Source of the DNA: a virus
Virus record (IMG/VR): IMGVR_UViG_3300047496_000434
Coordinates: 1-23,607 of that record
Strand: one strand, 5' to 3'
Length of the DNA stretch: 23,607 nucleotides
Made by a program: the position numbers and the translations under genes. Positions 15,423 through 23,166 of the stretch are shown in pieces (the stretch's first letter is position 1; every line of letters starts with the position of its first letter). A model generated the notes under the pieces. It was not told the DNA's origin, made no database searches, and saw nothing but the letters and a program-made list of their open reading frames with translations.

Positions 15423-16061
15423 ATGTTGGGAGACCCCGCCGACATGGCGAAAAGGCTGCGGGCTATAATACCATTCGGATGGTTCAGTGACACGGCAACT
15501 ACCCTTCAGGGTCTGCTTGAAAGCGTTGGGACGGCGTGGTCGCTGGCATACGGGTTGATTCAATTTGTAATTCAACAGGCCCGGATCTTGACCGCGACAG
15601 GGTCGTTTCTCGACGCCATAAGCACTGACTTTTTTGCTACTAAATTGCAACGGCGGACTCTCGAGAACGATGGCGGATTTCTGACGAGAATTGAGGATGA
15701 ACTGCTAAGACCACGAGGAACCCGCGCAAGCATTAACCTGGCGCTTACACAACTGACAGGCAATGCACCAGTCATTTTCGAACCACGTCTTACATCGGAT
15801 ACCGGCGGGTACAGTAGCGGCGGAATTGGCTACAGCATTGCCGGCGGCTGGGGGAGTTTTTCGCTGCCCTTTCAATTCTTCATTACGGCGTTTCGGCCGC
15901 GTGGCGGCGGCATTGCACAGCTTGCGGGATATGGAACAGGTGGCGTTCCGACCTACGGTTCCCTCGGCATGGTACAGGCTCAGGTTTCCGATACTCAAAT
16001 ATTCGCATCGATTCCTCCGCTACTTCCAGCTGCAACCATCGCGTGGGCACGCATTCTTTAG
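15423..16061 (+). CDS. gpI-like baseplate/tail protein
   Basis: The 212-residue product is the P2 gpI / Mu gp48-type protein that follows gpJ in contractile tails and helps attach tail fibres to the baseplate. Residues 1-90 are helical and contain a segment FLDAISTDFFATKLQRRTLE at about 61-80 with the family's 'lD.la.dfFg..l.R' cadence, followed by the EDELLRPRGTRASINLALTQ region. The C-terminal half (110-200) is Gly-rich and beta-like (GGYSSGGIGYSIAGG), which may be a host-phage-specific extension. No signal peptide. It ends 63 bases before the glycine-rich fibre. Family confidence is good from order and motif. Confidence 0.8.
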   Translation: MLGDPADMAKRLRAIIPFGWFSDTATTLQGLLESVGTAWSLAYGLIQFVIQQARILTATGSFLDAISTDFFATKLQRRTLENDGGFLTRIEDELLRPRGTRASINLALTQLTGNAPVIFEPRLTSDTGGYSSGGIGYSIAGGWGSFSLPFQFFITAFRPRGGGIAQLAGYGTGGVPTYGSLGMVQAQVSDTQIFASIPPLLPAATIAWARIL

Positions 16062-16124
16062 TGCGCGCTGGCAGCACTTGCTTTCAAGTCAATTCCACTA
16101 ACTCATAATAAGGCAGATGACGCT

Positions 16125-17372
16125 ATGGACCGGCAAATTGTTTACCCCGGCTCGATCCCGCTCGACACGGATGTGCTAAATATCCAGCGTAATATTATGA
16201 TATCGATTGGCGCACTGGCGCAAGTTGTGCTCGGAACAAATATCGTGGTTGATGGGCTGGTTTGTTCACCAACGCAGCCCGCGTCAATGACGGTTTCGGT
16301 AGGAGCCGGCAGCATCACGCAGTATGGCGTCGTGGATAACAACCCGTTCGGGTCGTTACCGGCTTTGCCAAATGCGCCATTGTTACGTATTGCTGCAATC
16401 ATCACGCCCACGAGCTTCCAACTGACAGCGCCGTCGGGTTCCGGCCAGGCTATCAATTATTTGATCGAAGCCAGCTTTCTTGAAGCAGATGCAACACCTG
16501 TTGTGCTACCATACTATGACGCCGACAACCCCGCGATACCCTATAGTGGCCCGGGCAATTCTGGCGCTGCGCAGGACACGCAGCGACTGCAACAAGTGCA
16601 ATTGCAAATGAAGGCCGGGCCTCCTGCGCCAATCGGAAGTCAGTCCACGCCGGCCATCGATGCCGGGTGGGCGGGGCTTTATGTGCTCACTGTGGTAACC
16701 GGACAGACCACGGTGACCGGCGCGAATATTGTCAGATTTGCGACCGCGCCTTTTATTACGTGGAAGCTGCCACAATTGTCGCCCGGCACACAAAATCTTG
16801 TAACGTTCACGACCTCGACGCAGGGTAATTGGACGGTTCCGGCAGGTGTCGCGGCGGTTCGGCTGCGCCTTTGGGGCGGTGGTGGTGCCGGTGGCTCGGG
16901 CTTGGGCGGCGCCGGCGGTGGCGGCGCCGCTGGTGGCTATAGCGACGGATACTACAGTGTGGTGCCGGGCCAGACATTTGCCGTAACGGTTGGCGGCGGC
17001 GGAATTGGCAGCGGAACGGCGGGTGGGCCGTCCGCTTTTGGCTACCTTGCGTCGGCGACCGGCGGGCAGGCAGGCGGCAACGGGGCAAGTGGAATTGGTG
17101 GCGCCGGTGGCGCCAGTGGCGGAACGGGTTTCGGTTCAACCTTGCTTGTCGCGGGTCAGTCCGGGGGGGCTGCGCTGCTGGGGGCAACGCTCTGGGCAGG
17201 CGGCGCCGGTGGTGCCTCATTTGCTGGGTCCGGAGCGATGCCGGTTGCCGGCACGGCCGGTGGAACTACAGACGGACATAGCTGCTCATTGCCCGGTGGC
17301 GGCGGCGGCGGCGGCGTCGGCGGTGGACTTGGCGGCCAGGGTGGAGCGGGCCTGGTGCTCGTGGAGTGGTAG
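16125..17372 (+). CDS. Glycine-rich tail fibre/adhesin
   Basis: A 415-residue fibre-type protein at the start of the host-recognition block. Residues 1-230 have a phage fibre/collar-like character: DRQIVYPGSIPLDTD at the N-terminus, alternating strands, and a probable baseplate attachment role. Residues 236-260 (NWTVPAGVAAVRLRLWGGGG) introduce a glycine-rich block that runs to the C-terminus, about 170 residues made of Gly with Ala, Ser, Thr and few charged residues. This 'tVPaGv..v.v.vwGgGG' opening is common in tail-fibre glycine-rich domains. In known phage adhesins similar glycine-rich tracts pack as polyproline-II helices with the loops setting host range. The segment SCSLPGGGG near 385-393 and the terminal VLVEW end it. 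Receptor is unknown. Position after gpI supports a fibre. Confidence 0.75.
   Translation: MDRQIVYPGSIPLDTDVLNIQRNIMISIGALAQVVLGTNIVVDGLVCSPTQPASMTVSVGAGSITQYGVVDNNPFGSLPALPNAPLLRIAAIITPTSFQLTAPSGSGQAINYLIEASFLEADATPVVLPYYDADNPAIPYSGPGNSGAAQDTQRLQQVQLQMKAGPPAPIGSQSTPAIDAGWAGLYVLTVVTGQTTVTGANIVRFATAPFITWKLPQLSPGTQNLVTFTTSTQGNWTVPAGVAAVRLRLWGGGGAGGSGLGGAGGGGAAGGYSDGYYSVVPGQTFAVTVGGGGIGSGTAGGPSAFGYLASATGGQAGGNGASGIGGAGGASGGTGFGSTLLVAGQSGGAALLGATLWAGGAGGASFAGSGAMPVAGTAGGTTDGHSCSLPGGGGGGGVGGGLGGQGGAGLVLVEW
17163..17169 (+). repeat. Homopolymer G7 tract within fibre gene
   Basis: Seven consecutive G at 17163-17169, read as Ser-Gly-Gly-Ala codons. A slip of one base would enter an alternative frame that stays open to about 17394, so the gene could in principle switch or truncate its C-terminus. 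No evidence that it does. Confidence 0.5.
17298..17315 (+). repeat. GGC trinucleotide repeat in fibre gene
   Basis: Six perfect GGC units encode a polyglycine run just before GVGGGLGG. Whole-unit slippage keeps the frame and would only change loop length. Confidence 0.6.
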
Positions 17373-17504
17373 CGGCAGCCGCGCCCAGTTCTAGACCGAT
17401 GCAACAACATTGGCTAGCGCAGACCGGTATAGTAACGAAAGGTCACCTCTAGCGATATGAGCGGTTGATCACGCGCAATATGATAACATAAAGGTACATC
17501 GATC

Positions 17505-17990
17505 ATGGCCACGCAAGCTGTGTATTCGTGGATTGCGTCAACTGCCCGGGTCATCGTGCTGGACGGCTTTGGCACCGTCCCGCGAGGCACACCACAAGTT
17601 GTGCCACTTCCACTACAATGGCCGGTTAAGGATCCGTCGGACACACTCGACTATGTCTTGGATATTTCGGAGGCCATCGCCGGCAACGAGGGCGATGCGA
17701 TAAAGACCCTCGATGTTGTCATTGGCCCAAGCAATCCAGGAGACCTGACACTGCAGTCGGCGAGCGCTAGCGGATTTCAAGCGATATTGTGGCTGACTGC
17801 CGGGTTTGCCGGAACGATCTATGCCGTTACGGTTTCCATGGGTACCAATAGCGGCCGAATGCTGAGTCGCACGGTGCTGTTGCCGGTGCTTGGCTTGGCA
17901 ACGCCGCCGGTTCCTCCTGAGGCCATTATGGACCAGACAGGCGCACCGATTACGGATCAAACCGATCAGCCCATACTTGCTAGCGAATGA
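17505..17990 (+). CDS. Fibre-tail adaptor-type protein
   Basis: The 161-residue product matches the pattern of phage fibre-tail adaptor proteins. A charged N-terminal strand leads to 'KDPSDTLDYVLDISEAIAG' at about 42-60. A beta-sandwich core follows (TLDVVI, LTLQSASASGFQAILWLTAG), then 'GTIYAVTVSMGTNSGRMLSR' at about 105-124, where 'y.v...v.t..Gr....t' is the family's closing motif. The C-terminal tail has two imperfect units (MDQTGAPITDQTDQPI), a 'T..g.pI' pattern often seen at such ends. It is encoded just before the tailspike genes, so it probably links a spike or fibre to the baseplate. The ATG at 17505 has AAAGG ten bases upstream. It overlaps nothing and ends 12 bases before the spike gene. 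Confidence 0.75.
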   Translation: MATQAVYSWIASTARVIVLDGFGTVPRGTPQVVPLPLQWPVKDPSDTLDYVLDISEAIAGNEGDAIKTLDVVIGPSNPGDLTLQSASASGFQAILWLTAGFAGTIYAVTVSMGTNSGRMLSRTVLLPVLGLATPPVPPEAIMDQTGAPITDQTDQPILASE

Positions 17991-18002
17991 AAGACCGCAC
18001 GC

Positions 18003-20480
18003 ATGCCCACGGTTGATGAGCTTCCTGCCGCGACATCTGTTAGCGACACGGATGAAATGCTGGTATCGCAAACTGATATTGCGCGAAAGGCCACGCGCGC
18101 CCAATTACTGGCCGGCGTGCAGCCAGCTCTGGCGTTGCCACAAGGCTCATTGCTCGGCCGGATAAGCTCTGGAACCGGCGCGCCGGAGACAATATTAATC
18201 GGCGCGAATTTGACCGTTGCGAATGGCATCATAAGCGCACCGGGCGCATTCGATATCAACGCGCTGCCGGCAGCTGGGGCGCCGCAGGCCGGCGACCTGG
18301 TTGCCATCGCGCAGGGCGGCCAAAACGCGGCGGAGACCTATTCGGCATTCATGGGTGGATTAAGCACCATTGCCGGTATAGACGGCTCAAACCTATTGAC
18401 AAACGTCACCGACGGAATCGGAACACGGCGTGTTGCCGATGCTTTTTCGGATGCCATTACGCTCGAGAGCTTCGGTGGCATAGGCGATGGAGTTACGGAT
18501 AACACAAGCGCTCTGCTTGCAGCGTTGGCAACCGGTCGACCGGTTCGATTTGACGCGCGGGTATACATCGTTAACGGACCAATATTTGCTGATATCGGAT
18601 CGAGTTGGCTTGGTGTTGTGGGCGGCACAGTCATTCGGCGGCAGCAAGTGATCCAGTCCCAGCCGTGGATTGAGATTGCGGGGCCGAGCCTTTCTATGGA
18701 CGGTATCATTTTTGATGCTGCGAAATTGGCGGCGGGCGATTCTCCCGTCGTGCAAATAGATGCCGTCTGCACGGTTTCAAAAATTACCCGATGCGCGTTC
18801 ATCAATGCCTGGGGCCCAGTTACCGGATCGGGTCTGAGCATAAATTGTGGCACGAACAGCAATCATCAGCTTGTTCTTTGTCAAGCCCACAGCAATGCGT
18901 TGAGCGGACTTGCCGTAGGTGGCGGTGGAACCATCGTAGTGGATTTGTGCGAATTTCACGGAAATGGCGCTTGTGGAGTGCAGATCGCTGCCGAAAGTTC
19001 CTGTCGCCTTATTGATAACATCTGCTCAAGCAACAATATCGGCGTTTCGGTTGGCAACTGGCAGGCGGCCGCACCGCAATCTCCGACCAGCGTAGATTGT
19101 GTTATCGTGCGCAATACCTGTGCAGAGAATACCCTCTGGGGTATCGCTGCAAACTGCTACGGTGCCCTAATAGCCAGCAACTGTTTGGTATCTGATGGAA
19201 CACAATCCGCCGGTGGCGGGATGCTTGCGCATGTTGCTCTGTCCAGAGTGGCGGGCAATCAGGTAAGCGGTGGCAATATCGGAATTGACGCCAGTACAAG
19301 CTGGGGCAGCCAGGTTGCAGGGAACCACATCTCCGGAACCCAGATCGCTATCAGTTGTGCAGGCTGTGTGAACGTCAGTATAACCAGTAATTATCTTATA
19401 TCCAACGTATGGTCGGTGGACATCCCTGTCATTGCGGCATCTCTGACGACAACGTTGACCGGGCCGGTGACCGTCTCGGCCAACTGGATTGGTTTCACTA
19501 TTGCACAGGGTGGTGGTGTCTGGGCCCATGATGGAGTGCTCGGCGTCTGCGTTTCCGATAACGACTTCAATGGATGGGGCAGCGCGACTGTAGGGCAGGC
19601 GCTTTGGTTGCATACCGATCAAGCAGTTGTGAGCGGAAACCGATGGAACAACCAACCAAGGTTCAGTCTGCAAAGCAGTGAGGTTGCCGGCAAGCAGGCG
19701 CTCGTTCTCGCGGACCTAGCTGACGAAGGTATTGTGTTAACAGCGAGTGCAGCGATCCAATCATTGTTAACAAGCCATCAAATCGACACTCTCGGTCAAA
19801 TAACATTTATTCGCGTTGCCGCGGGTGGCTCGGGGTACACCAATGCCCAAATCGCGATTGCCGGAACCGGCCGCGGTGCAGCTGCCTCGGCCATAGTGGC
19901 GGCAGGGGGCATCGTCTGCATTATCGTGACGAATCCAGGTTCAGGTTACGGCGAGGTCGGTACGAATGCGTCGGTGACAATCACGGGCGACGGGACCGGT
20001 GCATCGGCTGTCGCGTTCGTTGGAGCGCCGGTGATTGAGGGCAGGCGATTGCGTTTGGCATGCAACTGCGCGGTTGTATTCGCCTTGGCCGGATCTGTGC
20101 CGCAGTTCGAAAGCTGGACGGGGTTCAATTCGACCGTTCCTGCCATGGGTGCCGTTGAATTGGAAGGCAGCTTCGGGAGCTGGCGCGCTGTATCGTTTCC
20201 TCCGGTTGACTACCTCCAGCCGACCGGGGATGGTGGTACAATTCTTACCAGTGTCTCAGGAGGGGATGTAACGTTACGTCCAAGCAGTGGTGGCGCGCTA
20301 CATCTCGGCAGCGGCGCGGAACCCGATGGTTGCACTTCATCCGTTGGGCGTGGCGCGCCGACCGGGTTTGTAGCAGCGCCGCCAGGATCAGACTTCCGCA
20401 ATTTGAATGGTGGTGCCGGCAACACTTTCTGGGTAAAACAAACTGGTATAGATACAAATGGCTGGCACGCAATCGCGTAA
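18003..20480 (+). CDS. Tailspike-type protein 1 (beta-helix)
   Basis: An 825-residue receptor-binding or depolymerase candidate. Residues 1-75 form an N-terminal anchor (MPTVDELPAATSVSDTDEML, VSQTDIARKATRAQLLAGVQ) that is clearly shared with the second spike. At 158-171, GGIGDGVTDNTSAL is the classic entry of the pectate-lyase-like right-handed beta-helix, which continues to about 540 with repeats of VSGN/ISSN-type turns and many Cys. The region about 608-672 has two SGY-containing beta repeats (GGSGYTNAQIAIAGTGRGAA and the GSGYGEVGTNASVTITGDGT segment), a motif common in fibre shafts. The C-terminal end has FRNLNGGAGNTFWVKQTG and NGWHAIA. No catalytic residue set can be confirmed by eye. Fold confidence is good; the target glycan is unknown. 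Confidence 0.85.
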   Translation: MPTVDELPAATSVSDTDEMLVSQTDIARKATRAQLLAGVQPALALPQGSLLGRISSGTGAPETILIGANLTVANGIISAPGAFDINALPAAGAPQAGDLVAIAQGGQNAAETYSAFMGGLSTIAGIDGSNLLTNVTDGIGTRRVADAFSDAITLESFGGIGDGVTDNTSALLAALATGRPVRFDARVYIVNGPIFADIGSSWLGVVGGTVIRRQQVIQSQPWIEIAGPSLSMDGIIFDAAKLAAGDSPVVQIDAVCTVSKITRCAFINAWGPVTGSGLSINCGTNSNHQLVLCQAHSNALSGLAVGGGGTIVVDLCEFHGNGACGVQIAAESSCRLIDNICSSNNIGVSVGNWQAAAPQSPTSVDCVIVRNTCAENTLWGIAANCYGALIASNCLVSDGTQSAGGGMLAHVALSRVAGNQVSGGNIGIDASTSWGSQVAGNHISGTQIAISCAGCVNVSITSNYLISNVWSVDIPVIAASLTTTLTGPVTVSANWIGFTIAQGGGVWAHDGVLGVCVSDNDFNGWGSATVGQALWLHTDQAVVSGNRWNNQPRFSLQSSEVAGKQALVLADLADEGIVLTASAAIQSLLTSHQIDTLGQITFIRVAAGGSGYTNAQIAIAGTGRGAAASAIVAAGGIVCIIVTNPGSGYGEVGTNASVTITGDGTGASAVAFVGAPVIEGRRLRLACNCAVVFALAGSVPQFESWTGFNSTVPAMGAVELEGSFGSWRAVSFPPVDYLQPTGDGGTILTSVSGGDVTLRPSSGGALHLGSGAEPDGCTSSVGRGAPTGFVAAPPGSDFRNLNGGAGNTFWVKQTGIDTNGWHAIA

Positions 20481-20625
20481 CGCTTGAGCCTAACGCGCCC
20501 AATATTGATCCTCGAGGTGGGTGGCTCGTCGAGGAAAACCAGAGGCTTTGCCTGCTGATCTTCCTGGATGCGTCAGTCGCAAGGTGGCTGTTTGTTAGAC
20601 CACTAACTCGAGCAGTCGCCTTCTG

Positions 20626-20647
20626 GCAGGTGAAAATTTCAACCTGC
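20626..20647. other. 22-bp imperfect palindrome between the two spike genes
   Basis: GCAGGT at 20626-20631 and ACCTGC at 20642-20647 are reverse complements, with AAATTT symmetric in the centre; 18 of 22 positions are self-complementary. It lies 22 bases before the spike 2 ATG. It could be an operator-like dyad or a short mRNA hairpin. No good -35/-10 pair is next to it. Confidence 0.35.
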
Positions 20648-20669
20648 GCAGTTCAAATCAGGAGTTGGC

Positions 20670-22940
20670 ATGCCGACTATTCCGGAATTACCGCAAGCCA
20701 ACATGACCGGCGGCCAGGATGAGCTGCCAGTTAGCCAATCCGGGATTACCAGGTCTGTCACAATTGCCGAACTCCTGGCCGGTACTCAGCCGGCCATCAT
20801 ATTGCCCAGTTCGACTTTGCTTGGAAGAGTTTCATTGGGCCCGGGTGGCCCTGAGCCGGTTCAGCTTGGTGCTGGTCTGGCGATAGAGGGACCGGAGATT
20901 GCCGCAAACGGAACGGATCATGCTGGTTTTCCGTTGGCGCCATCGCTCAACCTTGCGAACCAGGCGGTCATCAACGCGAACGGCGTGCCAATGTTGTTGG
21001 CGTTGTCGGCGCTACATGGCGTCTATAATGCGGGAGCCAACATATCGATAAATGGATCTGGCACGATTTCCGCGAGCACAGATCCTGTTGTTACGGCGGA
21101 CTTAAGCACTTTAACTACGGATTTAGCGACGACGGACGCGGAGGTGGCGGCATTGGCCGCGAAAATCCCGCCTGGCGGCTTTGTTGGCCTGAATGCGCAA
21201 GGACAGATTACCGATCCGATGGCCGGGTCGGTATCGTTGGGAACGGTGCAAGTAACACCATCGTCCCCCAGTCGGACGTTGGTTGCAAAAGCATTAGATA
21301 CCGTCAATGTTGTGGACTTCGGTGCCATGATCGGCATGAGCGACTCGGTGGCCGCTTTCAACGCAGCCTTTAACGCGCTGCCCGCAACCGGAGGGGAGAT
21401 TTTCGTTCCGTCAGGAAACTACTCTCTGCTGAGCTCTGTAACCTGGTCTGGCAAACCTTTCACGTTGCGGGGCGCCGGCAAGGGCGTGACACGTATCCAT
21501 TTGCGCCACAGTGGTATTGGCTTCGACATTTCCCAGACCGACCCGTTTGCCAAATGCGTCCTGCGGGACTTCTCGGCATACGCTGAAAATTTGTCCGGAC
21601 CGACAGCGGCGGTGGCGCGGCTGGTATATCCAGACGAGCCGTCTTTCGGCTACGTTTCGGCGTTCATTACGGATTTGGAGTGCTTCGGGTATCCCAACCC
21701 GAGCAACGGAATGCCGCCATATCCACAAACATTTACGCGCGGCATCATATTGAATAATTGTTGGAGCGTGCAGCTAAATAACATTAGTTGGTTTGGACCC
21801 GGCGCTACGCCGGGCGCGCTGGACTCCGCGGTAATCGAACTCAATCGTGCGTTCGACACTAGGATTACCGGCGTTCAAGCCTACTTTGGCGCAACAGTCG
21901 TGCTTCAGACTGGCTATTGCGAAGGAATTTATTTCACAAACCCCCTGGCGGTGGGAACAGATTTTTTATTCAAGCAAACTGACATAACACAATGGACAGG
22001 CTATGTGCCGGGCAAGCTAGTACTCCTTGGCTTCTGGCTGATGAACGGCGAAGTAAACACCAATCTTGGATTTGTGCAGGCGTCCAATGTGGCAGGTGGT
22101 TATGTCGTAGGCACGGACTTCTCACGCAACGGCGGTCCCAATTCGTCACGCACATTATTCGACTTTACAAGTGTGTCAAACTTCTACGTACTCGGTTGCG
22201 GCTTCAATGGCGGGCCCTCCAATGGTAACTCGCAAGACGTTGCATTCGGATTCACCAGTACGTTCAACTCATCAAGCAACATGATTGGCGGCTGCCAGTT
22301 TAGCAACATGGCAACTATCGTGCAGATCAACCAATCCAACGGTACCGTTGGACTTACAACGTTTGGAATCAATCCCGGGAACGTGCCGCTCTCCACGGCA
22401 TTCATTGATAATTCAAACGCTAGTGTAGGAAACTATCTGGTTTTTCAGAGCCCTGCAACCGCTACGGCGCCCGCGGGCATTGCCAACACAAAGGACCATG
22501 TCTTCGCCGCCGCAGACGGTACGCCGGTGTTCAGAATCACGTCGGTTCATGGCGCGGCCAACTATGTCCGTGCGCAGGCGGCCGTACCCAGCAATCCGCC
22601 GACGATTGTCTTTGACGGCACCGATGGCAACATAAATGGCGTCATTCAAACCAAGGGTGGCTCTCTTTTCATCAACGCTTCAGGGGGTACGAGCGGTAGC
22701 GGTAATCTGGTGACCCTGACCAATATGCCCGGATCCGTGAATTGGATCGTAATGCAGAACGCCACACAGGGAAATTTGAGCATGATTACAACAAATGCCG
22801 GAGGAATTGCCGTGCAACCGAAGGGCCAGCTCTACCTTTCGTCAGGCAGTGGAATTTTTCTCCCCGGACTACCCACGAGCCGCCCTCAAGCCGGCTCTGC
22901 CCAAATTTGGAATAATGGTGGCGTTGTGTCGATAGCCTGA
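20670..22940 (+). CDS. Tailspike-type protein 2 (beta-helix)
   Basis: A 756-residue receptor-binding candidate, second of two tandem spikes. Residues 1-75 align with spike 1 (MPTIPELPQANMTGGQDELP, VSQSGITRSVTIAELLAGTQ) and LLGRVS at 50-55 matches LLGRIS in spike 1, indicating a shared attachment domain. Residues 140-167 form a heptad-like helix (LSTLTTDLATTDAEVAALAAKI), plausibly a trimer-forming neck that spike 1 lacks. NVVDFGAMIGMSDSVAAFNA at 213-232, then FVPSGNYSL at 245-253, is a pectate-lyase-3-like helix entry in which the usual GDG.tD is altered to IGMSDS. The middle and C-terminal parts are beta-rich. The ATG has AGGAG at 20660-20664, five bases before it. Catalytic residues cannot be assigned by eye. 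Confidence 0.85.
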   Translation: MPTIPELPQANMTGGQDELPVSQSGITRSVTIAELLAGTQPAIILPSSTLLGRVSLGPGGPEPVQLGAGLAIEGPEIAANGTDHAGFPLAPSLNLANQAVINANGVPMLLALSALHGVYNAGANISINGSGTISASTDPVVTADLSTLTTDLATTDAEVAALAAKIPPGGFVGLNAQGQITDPMAGSVSLGTVQVTPSSPSRTLVAKALDTVNVVDFGAMIGMSDSVAAFNAAFNALPATGGEIFVPSGNYSLLSSVTWSGKPFTLRGAGKGVTRIHLRHSGIGFDISQTDPFAKCVLRDFSAYAENLSGPTAAVARLVYPDEPSFGYVSAFITDLECFGYPNPSNGMPPYPQTFTRGIILNNCWSVQLNNISWFGPGATPGALDSAVIELNRAFDTRITGVQAYFGATVVLQTGYCEGIYFTNPLAVGTDFLFKQTDITQWTGYVPGKLVLLGFWLMNGEVNTNLGFVQASNVAGGYVVGTDFSRNGGPNSSRTLFDFTSVSNFYVLGCGFNGGPSNGNSQDVAFGFTSTFNSSSNMIGGCQFSNMATIVQINQSNGTVGLTTFGINPGNVPLSTAFIDNSNASVGNYLVFQSPATATAPAGIANTKDHVFAAADGTPVFRITSVHGAANYVRAQAAVPSNPPTIVFDGTDGNINGVIQTKGGSLFINASGGTSGSGNLVTLTNMPGSVNWIVMQNATQGNLSMITTNAGGIAVQPKGQLYLSSGSGIFLPGLPTSRPQAGSAQIWNNGGVVSIA

Positions 22941-22993
22941 TGCAGATTTTCAGACATCGCCAATCACGGCATTTGCGGGTCTGATAACATTCC

Positions 22994-23147
22994 CCCTTGT
23001 GATTGGCCCATGAAGTAAGGCGGGGGCTCCGCCCCTCGACCCCGCCGGGCAGGGCCCGGACCCACTACTTAAGTAAACGGTCTGGGCCCTGCCCGGCGGG
23101 GTCGAGGCGCGGAGTCCCCGCCTTACTTCATGGGCCATTCACAAGGG
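22994..23147. repeat. 154-bp near-perfect palindrome (long inverted repeat)
   Basis: Two 64-nt arms, 22994-23057 and 23084-23147, are reverse complements with three mismatches (61 of 64). The centre is TACTTAAGTA at 23066-23075, itself palindromic, so the structure has almost no loop. Each arm also carries a small GC-rich hairpin (GGGGC TCC GCCCC at 23022-23034 on the left). The DNA is richer in GC than the genes before it. There is no T-run after it, so it is not a standard intrinsic terminator, yet as RNA it would be a very stable hairpin ending the late unit. No target-site duplication or transposase is seen. It could be a host REP/MITE-like element. Confidence 0.85.
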
Positions 23148-23166
23148 CGGTTGGTTTGAGTGATCG

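Noticed and set aside
16060-16078. Hairpin AGTGC...GCACT after gpI as a terminator
   Set aside because: Only a 5-bp stem and no T-run; such pairs are common by chance.
16807-17410. Long antisense and alternate-frame ORFs over the glycine-rich fibre region
   Set aside because: GGC/GGN codons give open Pro-, Ala- or Arg-rich frames by composition alone; none has a plausible start context or protein-like sequence.
17373-17504. Possible promoter (TTGATC, 17-nt spacer, ATAAAG) before the fibre-tail adaptor gene
   Set aside because: The -10 element is poor and the gap is AT-richer than average by chance; no support beyond a partial match.
20330-20722. 130-codon + ORF spanning the gap between the two tailspikes
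   Set aside because: It overlaps the end of spike 1 and the start of spike 2 in another frame, has no ribosome-binding site, and its sequence is rich in Trp, Arg and Cys with no domain-like pattern.
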